Shown here: positions 1 through 6,267 of the stretch, in pieces
How the letters are laid out: the number at the start of each line of letters is the position of its first letter
Position numbering within the stretch: position 1 is the stretch's first letter
NCBI GenBank assembly: GCA_030595525.1
Contig: JAUVDD010000054.1
Coordinates: forward strand, 1 to 8,563
Reading direction: 5' to 3'
DNA length: 8,563 bases
Source: Puniceicoccales bacterium
GTDB lineage: Bacteria; Verrucomicrobiota; Verrucomicrobiia; Opitutales; Oceanipulchritudinaceae
Notes under the pieces: generated by a model
The model's input: only the letters and a program-made list of their open reading frames with translations
Databases searched by the model: none
Told to the model about the DNA's origin: nothing
Made by a program: the position numbers and the translations under genes

Positions 1-657
1 TTGGAACTGCAACCGGATTACGCATCCAACATCATCATCGGATTTTCCCGTATCGATGGAATCAGTACAGGAATTGTAGCAAACAATCCGAAACATTTGG
101 CAGGTTGTATCGACGTGAACGCATCGGACAAAGCAGCGCGGTTTGTGCGGTTTTGCGATGCATTCAATATTCCTTTGCTAACTCTGGTCGACGTCCCCGG
201 CTTTCTCCCGGGAGTGGACCAGGAATATGCAGGAATTATCCGCCACGGTGCCAAACTGTTATATGCATACAGCGAAGCGACCGTCCCGAAGCTGACTGTT
301 ATATTGCGGAAGGCCTACGGCGGAGCATACATTTGCATGTGCTCAAAGCATCTTGGAGCCGATATGGTTGTCTCTTGGCCGGGAGCAGAAATTGCTGTGA
401 TGGGACCAAAGGGAGCGGTTAATGTTATTTTCCGTAAAGAAATCGGTGCAGCCGATGACAAGGTTGAAACCGCCAAAAAACTTGAAGAGGATTATATTGA
501 AAAATTCGCCAATCCACAAATGGCTGCCTCACTTGGGTATGTAGACGATGTCATAGAGCCATGTGAAACCGGGAATGTGATTCGCCAGTATCTCTGGTCA
601 TTGAGCGACAAGGAAGTGGATCGACCAAACCGCAAACACGGGAATATTCCTCTATAA
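1..657 (+). CDS. Acyl-CoA carboxylase carboxyltransferase (beta) subunit, C-terminal part
   Basis: This is the 3' part of a biotin-dependent carboxyltransferase subunit of the PccB/AccD5 type, which moves CO2 from carboxybiotin to the alpha carbon of an acyl-CoA in the cytoplasm. The 218 residues present match the C-terminal half of a family usually 510-540 residues long. Visible landmarks are [14 protein letters not shown] (residues 46-59), VDVPGFLPG (63-71), [12 protein letters not shown] (78-89), RKAYGGAY (103-110, second oxyanion hole), [12 protein letters not shown] (129-140) and the family-typical end RKHGNIPL (211-218). The frame is open from base 1, so the TTG there is not a start; the gene begins outside the window. 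Residue 111, after GGAY, is Ile rather than the Asp typical of propionyl-CoA enzymes, which suggests acetyl- or broader acyl-CoA use (inference). It ends 19 bases before the biotin-carboxylase-like gene and is surely co-transcribed with it. Confidence 0.95.
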   Translation: MELQPDYASNIIIGFSRIDGISTGIVANNPKHLAGCIDVNASDKAARFVRFCDAFNIPLLTLVDVPGFLPGVDQEYAGIIRHGAKLLYAYSEATVPKLTVILRKAYGGAYICMCSKHLGADMVVSWPGAEIAVMGPKGAVNVIFRKEIGAADDKVETAKKLEEDYIEKFANPQMAASLGYVDDVIEPCETGNVIRQYLWSLSDKEVDRPNRKHGNIPL

Positions 658-663
658 CCTGCA

Positions 664-670
664 AAAAGGA
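664..670 (+). promoter_or_regulatory. Ribosome binding site of the biotin-carboxylase-like gene
   Basis: AAAAGGA lies six bases before the ATG at 677. It is one of only two clear Shine-Dalgarno sequences in the window and fixes that start. Confidence 0.7.
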
Positions 671-676
671 TCGTGA

Positions 677-2209
677 ATGTTTAAGCGAGTATTAGTAGCA
701 AATCGTGGTCTAATCCAGGCAAACTGCGTTCGCGCAATTAAGGAGTTGGGTGCGACCGCCATCGCAGTTTATGAGGGTGATGACCGTGACAGTGCGGGCG
801 TGCGTAACGCTGACGAGGCATATGAGATCAAGATTAACGATCCTCGTATTCGACCGTATCTGGATCTGGAACAAATTGTCCAGTTAGCGGAAGATTTGAA
901 GGTTGATGCCGTGCATCCCGGTTATGGTTTTCTTGCGCAGAATGGAAAGTTTGCACGTGAACTGGAGCGCCGAGGTATCAAGCTGATAGCTCCGCGAGTG
1001 GAGGGAAAATTCAATCTTTCCAACAAGCACGAAGTAAAAGAGGCAGCAATGCGGGCTGGACTCCCCGTTTTAAAGGGATCCGAAGTATTCAGTGACCGTG
1101 AGCGCCTGGAACCAGCGGCAAAAAGCCTGAATTTCCCTCTAGTAATGAAGGCTGCACATGGTTACGGCGGAATTGGGATGAAAGTGATCCCCGACATGCG
1201 TCGTCTGGAAAGTGCATTCGAGCATGTGCAAGCGACCTGTAGGAAGTTCTTCATGAACTCACCGGAAGTCTTCCTTGAGCAATATTTGTCGGATCCTCGG
1301 CATATCGAGTTTCCGGTCCTACGAGATGAAGCCGGCCGGACTACGGTCTTCCCTGAATTGGAATGCCCTTTGCAGAGACGATTCCAAAAACTTGTGCTTG
1401 AAACGCCTTCACCATTTATCGATCGGATTCTTCGCACCAAACTGCAGTCGGAAATTCGGGTTCTGTGTGAACGGCTTGGCGTATTCGGTTTTGCATCCGT
1501 AGAGTTCCTGATCAGCGATGGTACAGCGTATTTTCTTGAGATCAATGGTTACATCCAGCCTTCACATACAGCTACTACTTTGCTAACAGGTGTTGATCTC
1601 CTAAAGGAACAGATCCGTCTTCTTTCAGGGGAGCCATTGAACATGCGTAGAAATGAGTTTTCCTGTGACAGGCACGTAATCAATACATACATTTACGCTG
1701 AAGATCCAGAAAACGATTTTGCCCCATCTCCAGGACAGGTGGATCGACTATATCTTCCATTCGGGGAAGAAGTCGTCCTCCAGACATCCATTTCCAGTGG
1801 AGCGAAAATATCTCCGTTCTATGACCCAATGATTGCAAAGCTACTGGTTCGCGGCCGTGACCGGGATGAAGCCATCCTTAAGATGGGGATTGCATTGGAA
1901 GAATTCTTTGTGGAAGGACTCAAGACAAACATTCCTCTCATGCGAGGTGTTATGAAGTCTGACGCTTTCAGGGATGGAACGCTCTCTCCGGAGCATATGA
2001 AGAATCCTGAGAAGCGAAATCAATTTATAGAGTCATTGAAATCTGCCAAGGATTCAGAAATTGCTGCCTTGGTTGCTTCGTTGGCATTGCATAGCGATGG
2101 CGAAACGCTGAAGCGAATGGAAGTCCTCGAAACAGATGATAACGCACAATCCGTCCTGGGAGCAGCAACCCGCTGGTTGAAACCACGCAAACCCCGCCGT
2201 CCAAGATGA
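677..2209 (+). CDS. Biotin-carboxylase-like ATP-grasp subunit with lost catalytic residues
   Basis: A 510-residue protein with the full biotin carboxylase fold: N-terminal domain (1-115, VANRGLIQ and HPGYGFLAQN), ATP-grasp domain (about 116-300) and C-terminal domain (to about 447). A helical spacer of some 60 residues follows, ending in a basic tail. It aligns with E. coli AccC (compared from memory) at nearly identical numbering. Nucleotide and metal residues are kept: K117 and K158 (AccC K116, K159), E201, H209, Q233, K238, E276, E288, N290. The residues for bicarbonate and biotin chemistry are not: R292 is Y, E296 is S, V295 is P, R338 is Y, H236 is F. The glycine loop GGGGGRG reads HGYGGIG. 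The reading frame is clean, so this is not decay by frameshift. It may be a pseudoenzyme, a structural subunit or an ATP-grasp enzyme of altered activity. Its stop overlaps the next start (ATGA). Confidence 0.9.
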   Translation: MFKRVLVANRGLIQANCVRAIKELGATAIAVYEGDDRDSAGVRNADEAYEIKINDPRIRPYLDLEQIVQLAEDLKVDAVHPGYGFLAQNGKFARELERRGIKLIAPRVEGKFNLSNKHEVKEAAMRAGLPVLKGSEVFSDRERLEPAAKSLNFPLVMKAAHGYGGIGMKVIPDMRRLESAFEHVQATCRKFFMNSPEVFLEQYLSDPRHIEFPVLRDEAGRTTVFPELECPLQRRFQKLVLETPSPFIDRILRTKLQSEIRVLCERLGVFGFASVEFLISDGTAYFLEINGYIQPSHTATTLLTGVDLLKEQIRLLSGEPLNMRRNEFSCDRHVINTYIYAEDPENDFAPSPGQVDRLYLPFGEEVVLQTSISSGAKISPFYDPMIAKLLVRGRDRDEAILKMGIALEEFFVEGLKTNIPLMRGVMKSDAFRDGTLSPEHMKNPEKRNQFIESLKSAKDSEIAALVASLALHSDGETLKRMEVLETDDNAQSVLGAATRWLKPRKPRRPR

Positions 2210-2718
2210 AATACAGCGTTTACTGCCAGAAAAAGCATGCCGTTTCCATTGATAGAAAAATGGATACCGGAAAACCTTTCGAGATAACTGTCGACAAGAG
2301 CTGTCACGATGTGGCCATCCGAAAAGTAAAGGATGATGGCACAATTATGACTTTATTGATCGATCACAAAGTTGTGCCAATTGAGGTAGAGCGAAGAGGT
2401 GATGGGATGCCTGTCAGGGTATTCCTGAAGGGAGTTCCGTTCGACGTGGAAATTTCCAAGATTGCATCAACCCGCTTTAAACCACAGGTACCCGAACGCG
2501 ATATAAGCGGGGAGGTCCACGCCAATCTGCCAGGCCAAATGGTTGAGATCACGGTACGAGTCGGTGAAAAAGTGGAAGCCGGCACACCTTTGGGAATCCT
2601 TGATGCCATGAAAATGGAAAATGAAATCCTCTCACCCAAAGCAGGAATCGTTAAATCCATCGAAGTGAACCAGAACCAGATCCTCGCTAAAGGGGACTTG
2701 ATTCTGGTTATTGAATAG
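2206..2718 (+). CDS. Biotin carboxyl carrier protein subunit of acyl-CoA carboxylase
   Basis: A 170-residue carrier that holds covalent biotin and shuttles the carboxyl group between active sites. The C-terminal biotinyl domain spans about 101-170 and has the classic site AMKMEN, with K136 as the lysine to be biotinylated, followed by SPKAGIVKSI and a closing AKGDLILVIE. The first 85 or so residues (MKYSVYC..., LLIDHKVVPIEV, FLKGVPFDVEI) look like the small barrel-type linker domain found before the carrier domain in propionyl-CoA carboxylase-type alpha subunits. The ATG at 2206 overlaps the TGA of the preceding gene as ATGA, a typical sign of translational coupling and 1:1 synthesis. Together the two proteins (510 + 170) equal a fused alpha subunit of about 670-680 residues, here encoded as two genes. 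The start MKYSV is usual for free-standing carriers, so the split is probably natural. Confidence 0.93.
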   Translation: MKYSVYCQKKHAVSIDRKMDTGKPFEITVDKSCHDVAIRKVKDDGTIMTLLIDHKVVPIEVERRGDGMPVRVFLKGVPFDVEISKIASTRFKPQVPERDISGEVHANLPGQMVEITVRVGEKVEAGTPLGILDAMKMENEILSPKAGIVKSIEVNQNQILAKGDLILVIE

Positions 2719-2734
2719 GCCTGATCAGTTTTTC

Positions 2735-4909
2735 CTAGTTGGTTCCGGGAGGCATCTGACGAGCCAGTTGCAACAGGCGTTGGCTATTTGGAAGGTTCTG
2801 AAGCGCTTCCATCAACTTTGTGCGTGCCGTTGGAATCTGGTTTACCTGCCAATACATCACAATCAGATTGTACCACGCATCCTCATAATCCGGTTGCAGA
2901 TGGATGGCCTGATTTAAATGCGAAATCGCTTTGTCCTGATTATTTATTTCGGCGAAGAGCAATCCCATATTGAAATGCACCAGTGGCTGATTCGCATCAA
3001 TTCTTAATGCCTGGTTCAAATGTTCAAAAGCACCTTCAGTATCGCCGTTTGTGTGTAATTGGATGGCAGCCAATCGATATGCTTCAGGATTTAATTTCTC
3101 ATATTCGACAGCTTGTTTGGTGAGTTGTATTGCCTTCTCATTGTCTCCCCGGGAACTGTAGTACGAAGCCAACCGCAAAGATCCCATGGGGGAGTCGGCT
3201 GTGTGAGTCATGTATTCGACCAGCTCTTTATCCAGTTCTGGCGACAGACCCTCCATTCCGGGAGTCGATAATGCTGCACTTAACCGTACACTTCGGATCG
3301 GATCATTTAAAAGAGCTTCCTTTTCCGTCTCCCCGAGATTTGCTGTTCCCAGAAGTCGAATGGCTGTCGTCCGGACCATCTGCTCCGGATCTTTCACTGC
3401 TTCATGCAGAATTTCGAATATTTCCTGATCACCCGGCACATACTGCAACATGGAGATGAATGTCGATTTCCAGTAACGATTCTCTTCTGCCCGGATCGCA
3501 ATCTTCAATCTTTCTGCTGCTCCCTCTGCACCATCCCAGATGTCCTGCATCAAATGAGCCTTTATTCGGCGCTCCTCGTTCATGTCCGGTCCATACCATT
3601 TTTCAGCGTATTCAAGATTCCATTCAACTCCCTCAGTTGCATGGCATTTGGTACAGGCATCAGGAATCCCCAATTCAATATTCAGTCTTGGATCCGGATG
3701 ACTGAAAGAGTGATCGCGACGAGGATCACGACCCATGAAATACGTATGGGGCATATGGCACTCAACGCAGATGTTTCCAGTAGAATCTACTTTATGATGA
3801 CTGTGGGCCAGGGGATCAATCTTCGGGGCTTCAATGTCACCTATTTTCAGACCAGTCCCATGGCAGCGTTGGCACAACGCATTATTTTCAACTGGAAGAA
3901 TGAACCCAGTTGTATGAGGATCATGACAATCCATGCAAGTTACACCCGCATGCCCCATCTTGCTCATCGTGAGCGAACCGTAAACGTAGTTCTCACCGAT
4001 AACTTGACCGTCAGGAAAGTAAATTCCCTCGATATCATTTAGAGTCAGTTGGAAATGGTCTTCAAAAACGTCTCCAGCAACGAACTTATCCGCGGTCAAT
4101 TGGTCACGCCGAGCGTGGCATGTCGCACAATATTCCATCATTTGACGAGGTGTCAGGGTTTCCTTGAATTCATTGTTACCATTGCGAATCTGATCCATAT
4201 GGACATTCATCTTCGGGTGACACTGGATACAAGTGATGGCCATGTGTGACCAAGTGCGGCTGTAAGTGTTGGTGATGGGATCGAACTTTTTTTCGTATTC
4301 CGTCATGTGACAATAGGCACAATTCGCGTCCCAGTTCATTCCTTGACCAGACCAATGTCCCCATTCACCCGGAACACGCGGATCCTCCGGATCGTCATCC
4401 CTTTCAAATACAGAAAACCATTCTTTCTCATTCACGTCCCAGGCCACATCATGCGTCTGTATACGTCCATCTTCTGCCAGAAGAAGGTATTGGATCAACG
4501 GAGTGATTCCGATTGTACCCACAACAGGATAATCAGGCAGCGACATTTCAGGGAATTTCTCCGGACCATCTTCCGACAGAACGGGCGTGTCTGGCTTTAG
4601 TTTCCAATGCATTCCCCGGTTTGCCAACAGGAGTCCTTCGTTTTCATGCAATCGTTCGCGATCAATTTCAGTTATAGGTGCATTAGCCAACCCATGATGG
4701 GAGTTTTCCCATTCTTCAAGAATCTCTTGATGACACTCTGTTGTACATATGGCGGGAGAGGCATACTCCATTCCAGGCGCCGCAAATTGGTCCAGAATTG
4801 GTTGTAAATTGGAGAAATTACTCGCCGCAGGACGCTCATACAAAAAACTTGCCGCAATACCTGCGGCAGCAATCACTGCGATGGGAAGAATTAGTTTCTT
4901 AATAGTCAT
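2735..4909 (-). CDS. Exported octahaem-type cytochrome c with HEAT-like and TPR repeats
   Basis: A 724-residue multihaem protein for periplasmic electron transfer; the redox partner and substrate are unknown. Residues 1-22 are a basic start plus hydrophobic segment, either a signal peptide (possible cleavage near 19/20) or an uncleaved anchor. Haem sites are a non-standard CTTECH (55-60, CX3CH), CAYCH (197-201), CIQCH (227-231), CATCH (261-265), CMDCH (325-329), CQRCH (346-350), CVECH (381-385) and CTKCH (419-423). Family landmarks include EEWENSHHG after the first site and GRDPRRDHSFSHPDP (393-407). Residues about 464-560 look like HEAT-type helical pairs, and about 577-709 form four TPR units (for example NPEAYRLAAIQLHTNGD and HFNMGLLFAEINNQDKAI). 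This order recalls a widespread uncharacterised family of cytochrome c554-like proteins with TPR tails. It has no purine-rich ribosome binding site; a run of seven C precedes the start. It is convergent with the carboxylase genes, 16 bases apart. Confidence 0.9.
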   Translation of the reverse strand: MTIKKLILPIAVIAAAGIAASFLYERPAASNFSNLQPILDQFAAPGMEYASPAICTTECHQEILEEWENSHHGLANAPITEIDRERLHENEGLLLANRGMHWKLKPDTPVLSEDGPEKFPEMSLPDYPVVGTIGITPLIQYLLLAEDGRIQTHDVAWDVNEKEWFSVFERDDDPEDPRVPGEWGHWSGQGMNWDANCAYCHMTEYEKKFDPITNTYSRTWSHMAITCIQCHPKMNVHMDQIRNGNNEFKETLTPRQMMEYCATCHARRDQLTADKFVAGDVFEDHFQLTLNDIEGIYFPDGQVIGENYVYGSLTMSKMGHAGVTCMDCHDPHTTGFILPVENNALCQRCHGTGLKIGDIEAPKIDPLAHSHHKVDSTGNICVECHMPHTYFMGRDPRRDHSFSHPDPRLNIELGIPDACTKCHATEGVEWNLEYAEKWYGPDMNEERRIKAHLMQDIWDGAEGAAERLKIAIRAEENRYWKSTFISMLQYVPGDQEIFEILHEAVKDPEQMVRTTAIRLLGTANLGETEKEALLNDPIRSVRLSAALSTPGMEGLSPELDKELVEYMTHTADSPMGSLRLASYYSSRGDNEKAIQLTKQAVEYEKLNPEAYRLAAIQLHTNGDTEGAFEHLNQALRIDANQPLVHFNMGLLFAEINNQDKAISHLNQAIHLQPDYEDAWYNLIVMYWQVNQIPTARTKLMEALQNLPNSQRLLQLARQMPPGTN

Positions 4910-4921
4910 TTAGGGGGGGAT

Positions 4922-5122
4922 TTAAAATTGTGGGGGATTGCTCCAATCGACAAGAGCAATTTCAAAACTGTATTTGAGCCGGGGAAGGACAGTTTTCGGC
5001 CAGGCTCTGAAAAAGTAATTATACGCATTTTCCCATTGTCCACCATTGCCCCAGGCATCCCAGACTTTCTGGATATCCGCCCGGACACTGACTTCGCATT
5101 CAATTGCTCGAAATGAATTCAT
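4922..5122 (-). CDS. Possible small protein (66 aa) upstream of the multihaem cytochrome
   Basis: I do not recognise this gene. The frame encodes 66 residues beginning MNSFRAIECEVSVRAD and ending VDWSNPPQF, with five tryptophans and a mildly amphipathic composition. The stretch VSVRADIQKVWDAW resembles the first strand and helix of SRPBCC/START-type domains, where such a motif is common, but 66 residues is less than half that fold, so it could also be a remnant. It lies on the same strand as the cytochrome gene with only 12 bases between its stop and that gene's ATG, so the two would be co-transcribed. It has no convincing Shine-Dalgarno sequence. Codons look ordinary for the window and no other frame here reads better. 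The alternative is untranslated leader DNA of the cytochrome gene. Confidence 0.4.
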   Translation of the reverse strand: MNSFRAIECEVSVRADIQKVWDAWGNGGQWENAYNYFFRAWPKTVLPRLKYSFEIALVDWSNPPQF

Positions 5123-5261
5123 TATCGTAAAAATACGAATTTCGTCATTTGGAACCCTTTTGCCCAGTCTTTTCCGAAGAATTTAAGTTTTTTCCGTGAA
5201 ATAATTGAATAATGGACCTGAAGGATTCGTTCAATGGATGAATTCAACGAAAGCCTGAACA
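5123..5261. other. AT-rich divergent intergenic region
   Basis: This short gap separates the leftward cytochrome transcript from the rightward secreted-protein gene and must carry promoters for both. AATAAT at 5208-5213 is a near-consensus -10 element for the rightward gene, but I see no matching -35. GGAACCC at 5151-5157 resembles an ECF-sigma -35 element without a properly spaced -10. No confident promoter call is possible. Confidence 0.35.
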
Positions 5262-5720
5262 ATGAAAACAAAAATTCGCTACATAATCGTTACCATGATC
5301 GCCCTCGGATTATTCACGGGTAAGTCTTATGGCAATGATGAAGCAATTGCCGCAATCGGTGGATTTCTTGCAGGAATCATCACCGGAGTAGTTATCGAAA
5401 ATCGCGATGATCATCACTACAACGGAAGTGTGCGAATATCAACCGGTAGCAGGCATTATGGGGATTCTCACTATAGTGGTAGCCGGTGTCACAGTCATGG
5501 GCGCTATGCTTGCCCGGCCTGTTCAAACTACGGGCACAGAAAAAGTGGCCACTGGGAAATCCGTCATGTGCGGGTCTGGATCCCCGGCCATTGGGAATTT
5601 GTACGGAATAGGTGTGGAGACCATGTCCGCATATGGAAATCAGGATATTACACCAGCAAACCCGAGAAAGTCTGGGTATCCTACAATGGCAATAGCCGTC
5701 ATGGTTCCTATCGTGATTAA
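5262..5720 (+). CDS. Secreted small protein with GHW motifs, function unknown
   Basis: A 152-residue protein with a clear export signal: basic start (MKTKIR), hydrophobic core to about residue 19, and a likely cleavage after SYG (24). A Gly/Ala/Ile-rich hydrophobic stretch follows (27-46, GGFLAGIITGVV), which may insert in or associate with a membrane. The middle is rich in His, Ser, Gly and Tyr (50-95) and contains CPAC (84-87) plus Cys76 and Cys118. The C-terminal part carries spaced motifs SGHWE (95-99), IPGHWE (107-112) and SGYY (127-130), then KVWV. This resembles the small exported proteins with YXWGXW/WXPGHW-type repeats, none with a known role that I can name. The His/Cys content would suit metal binding (inference). 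It is a single-gene unit closed by the terminator at 5740-5770. Confidence 0.75.
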   Translation: MKTKIRYIIVTMIALGLFTGKSYGNDEAIAAIGGFLAGIITGVVIENRDDHHYNGSVRISTGSRHYGDSHYSGSRCHSHGRYACPACSNYGHRKSGHWEIRHVRVWIPGHWEFVRNRCGDHVRIWKSGYYTSKPEKVWVSYNGNSRHGSYRD

Positions 5721-5739
5721 AAAATAATGCCCCCTGATG

Positions 5740-5770
5740 GAGGACGGATCTCGACGATCCGTCCTCTTTT
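5740..5770 (+). terminator. Intrinsic terminator after the secreted-protein gene
   Basis: A perfect 11-bp stem (GAGGACGGATC, 5740-5750, with GATCCGTCCTC, 5756-5766) closes a five-base loop TCGAC and is followed by TTTTCTT. It begins 19 bases after the stop codon at 5718-5720. It covers the region just after the in-frame ATG at 5737, which argues against that ATG as the start of the next gene. Confidence 0.9.
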
Positions 5771-5793
5771 CTTCAACTTGTAATAGTTCACAA

Positions 5794-6267
5794 ATGAATA
5801 AGGAAACCGCCATTCGAATTGCCGCCCTCCATGATGGAGAGGTCAGCAACGCTGAGAAAAAGGAAATATTGGCGTTGTTGGAGCGTGATCCTGAAGCAAA
5901 AGCTTACTGGAATAAGCTTCAGGAAATGTCGGATGCCTTGAAAGGTGCGCATGTTCCCGGAGCGGAAAATGGTGCACACTGGGAAAACCTGAAGGAAAGG
6001 ATCAATTCCCAAAAAGGGGAATCCCAAGCAAAGGTTCTTCGTTTTCCAAGATATGCCACAGCAGCAGCAGCTATTCTGGCCTTGGGCATGGGGATTTGGT
6101 TCCCAATTCGGAAAATGGGGGATCAGTCTGAGTTGCTGGGATTGGATGCATCCGTTTATATGGTCGAAACAGAACTCGAGAATGCCACATCGATTGTTTA
6201 TATTGATGAGCCCAGTGGTTGGACCGTGGTCTGGGTCGTTGAAGAAGAGCTTCCTGAGCAGGGTTAG
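5794..6267 (+). CDS. Single-pass membrane protein, anti-sigma-factor-like
   Basis: A 157-residue protein if translation begins at the ATG at 5794. An in-frame ATG at 5737 would add 19 residues encoded by the upstream terminator hairpin and is rejected. The cytoplasmic N-terminal part (1-86) starts with NKETAIRIAALHDGEVSNAE and continues ILALLERDPEAKAYW. This 'size of the domain is acidic helices' pattern, with DGE followed by L-x-x-DPEA, is typical of anti-sigma factors and related regulators. I see no HxxxCxxC zinc motif. One membrane helix spans about 87-105. A short outer segment follows with ENATSIVYIDEPSGWTVVWV (129-148), a tail seen in small membrane proteins encoded beside ECF sigma factors. 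No sigma factor gene adjoins it here, so the role is inferred from the sequence only. There is no clear ribosome binding site. Its TAG overlaps the stop of the convergent pseudouridine synthase gene. Confidence 0.65.
   Translation: MNKETAIRIAALHDGEVSNAEKKEILALLERDPEAKAYWNKLQEMSDALKGAHVPGAENGAHWENLKERINSQKGESQAKVLRFPRYATAAAAILALGMGIWFPIRKMGDQSELLGLDASVYMVETELENATSIVYIDEPSGWTVVWVVEEELPEQG

Noticed and set aside
1..3. TTG at base 1 as the start codon of the carboxyltransferase
   Set aside because: The protein begins in the middle of the family domain, so the frame is simply cut by the window edge.
3404..4042. Long plus-strand open frame (212 codons) inside the cytochrome gene
   Set aside because: It is the antisense shadow of the haem-binding region, shows no domain features, and the minus-strand reading has seven CXXCH motifs.
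5151..5170. GGAACCC followed by GTCT as an ECF-sigma promoter
   Set aside because: The gap between the two elements is about 11 bases, too short for the usual 15-17, so only half of the promoter is present.
5234..5323. Short frame of 29 codons (MDEFNESLNNENKNSLHN...) overlapping the start of the secreted-protein gene in another frame
   Set aside because: It overlaps a convincing signal peptide in the other frame and has no ribosome binding site. A leader role is possible but unsupported.
5737..5793. Upstream ATG that would lengthen the anti-sigma-like protein by 19 residues
   Set aside because: These codons are the terminator hairpin and its T run; the peptide has no family likeness, and the ATG at 5794 opens the recognisable N-terminus.
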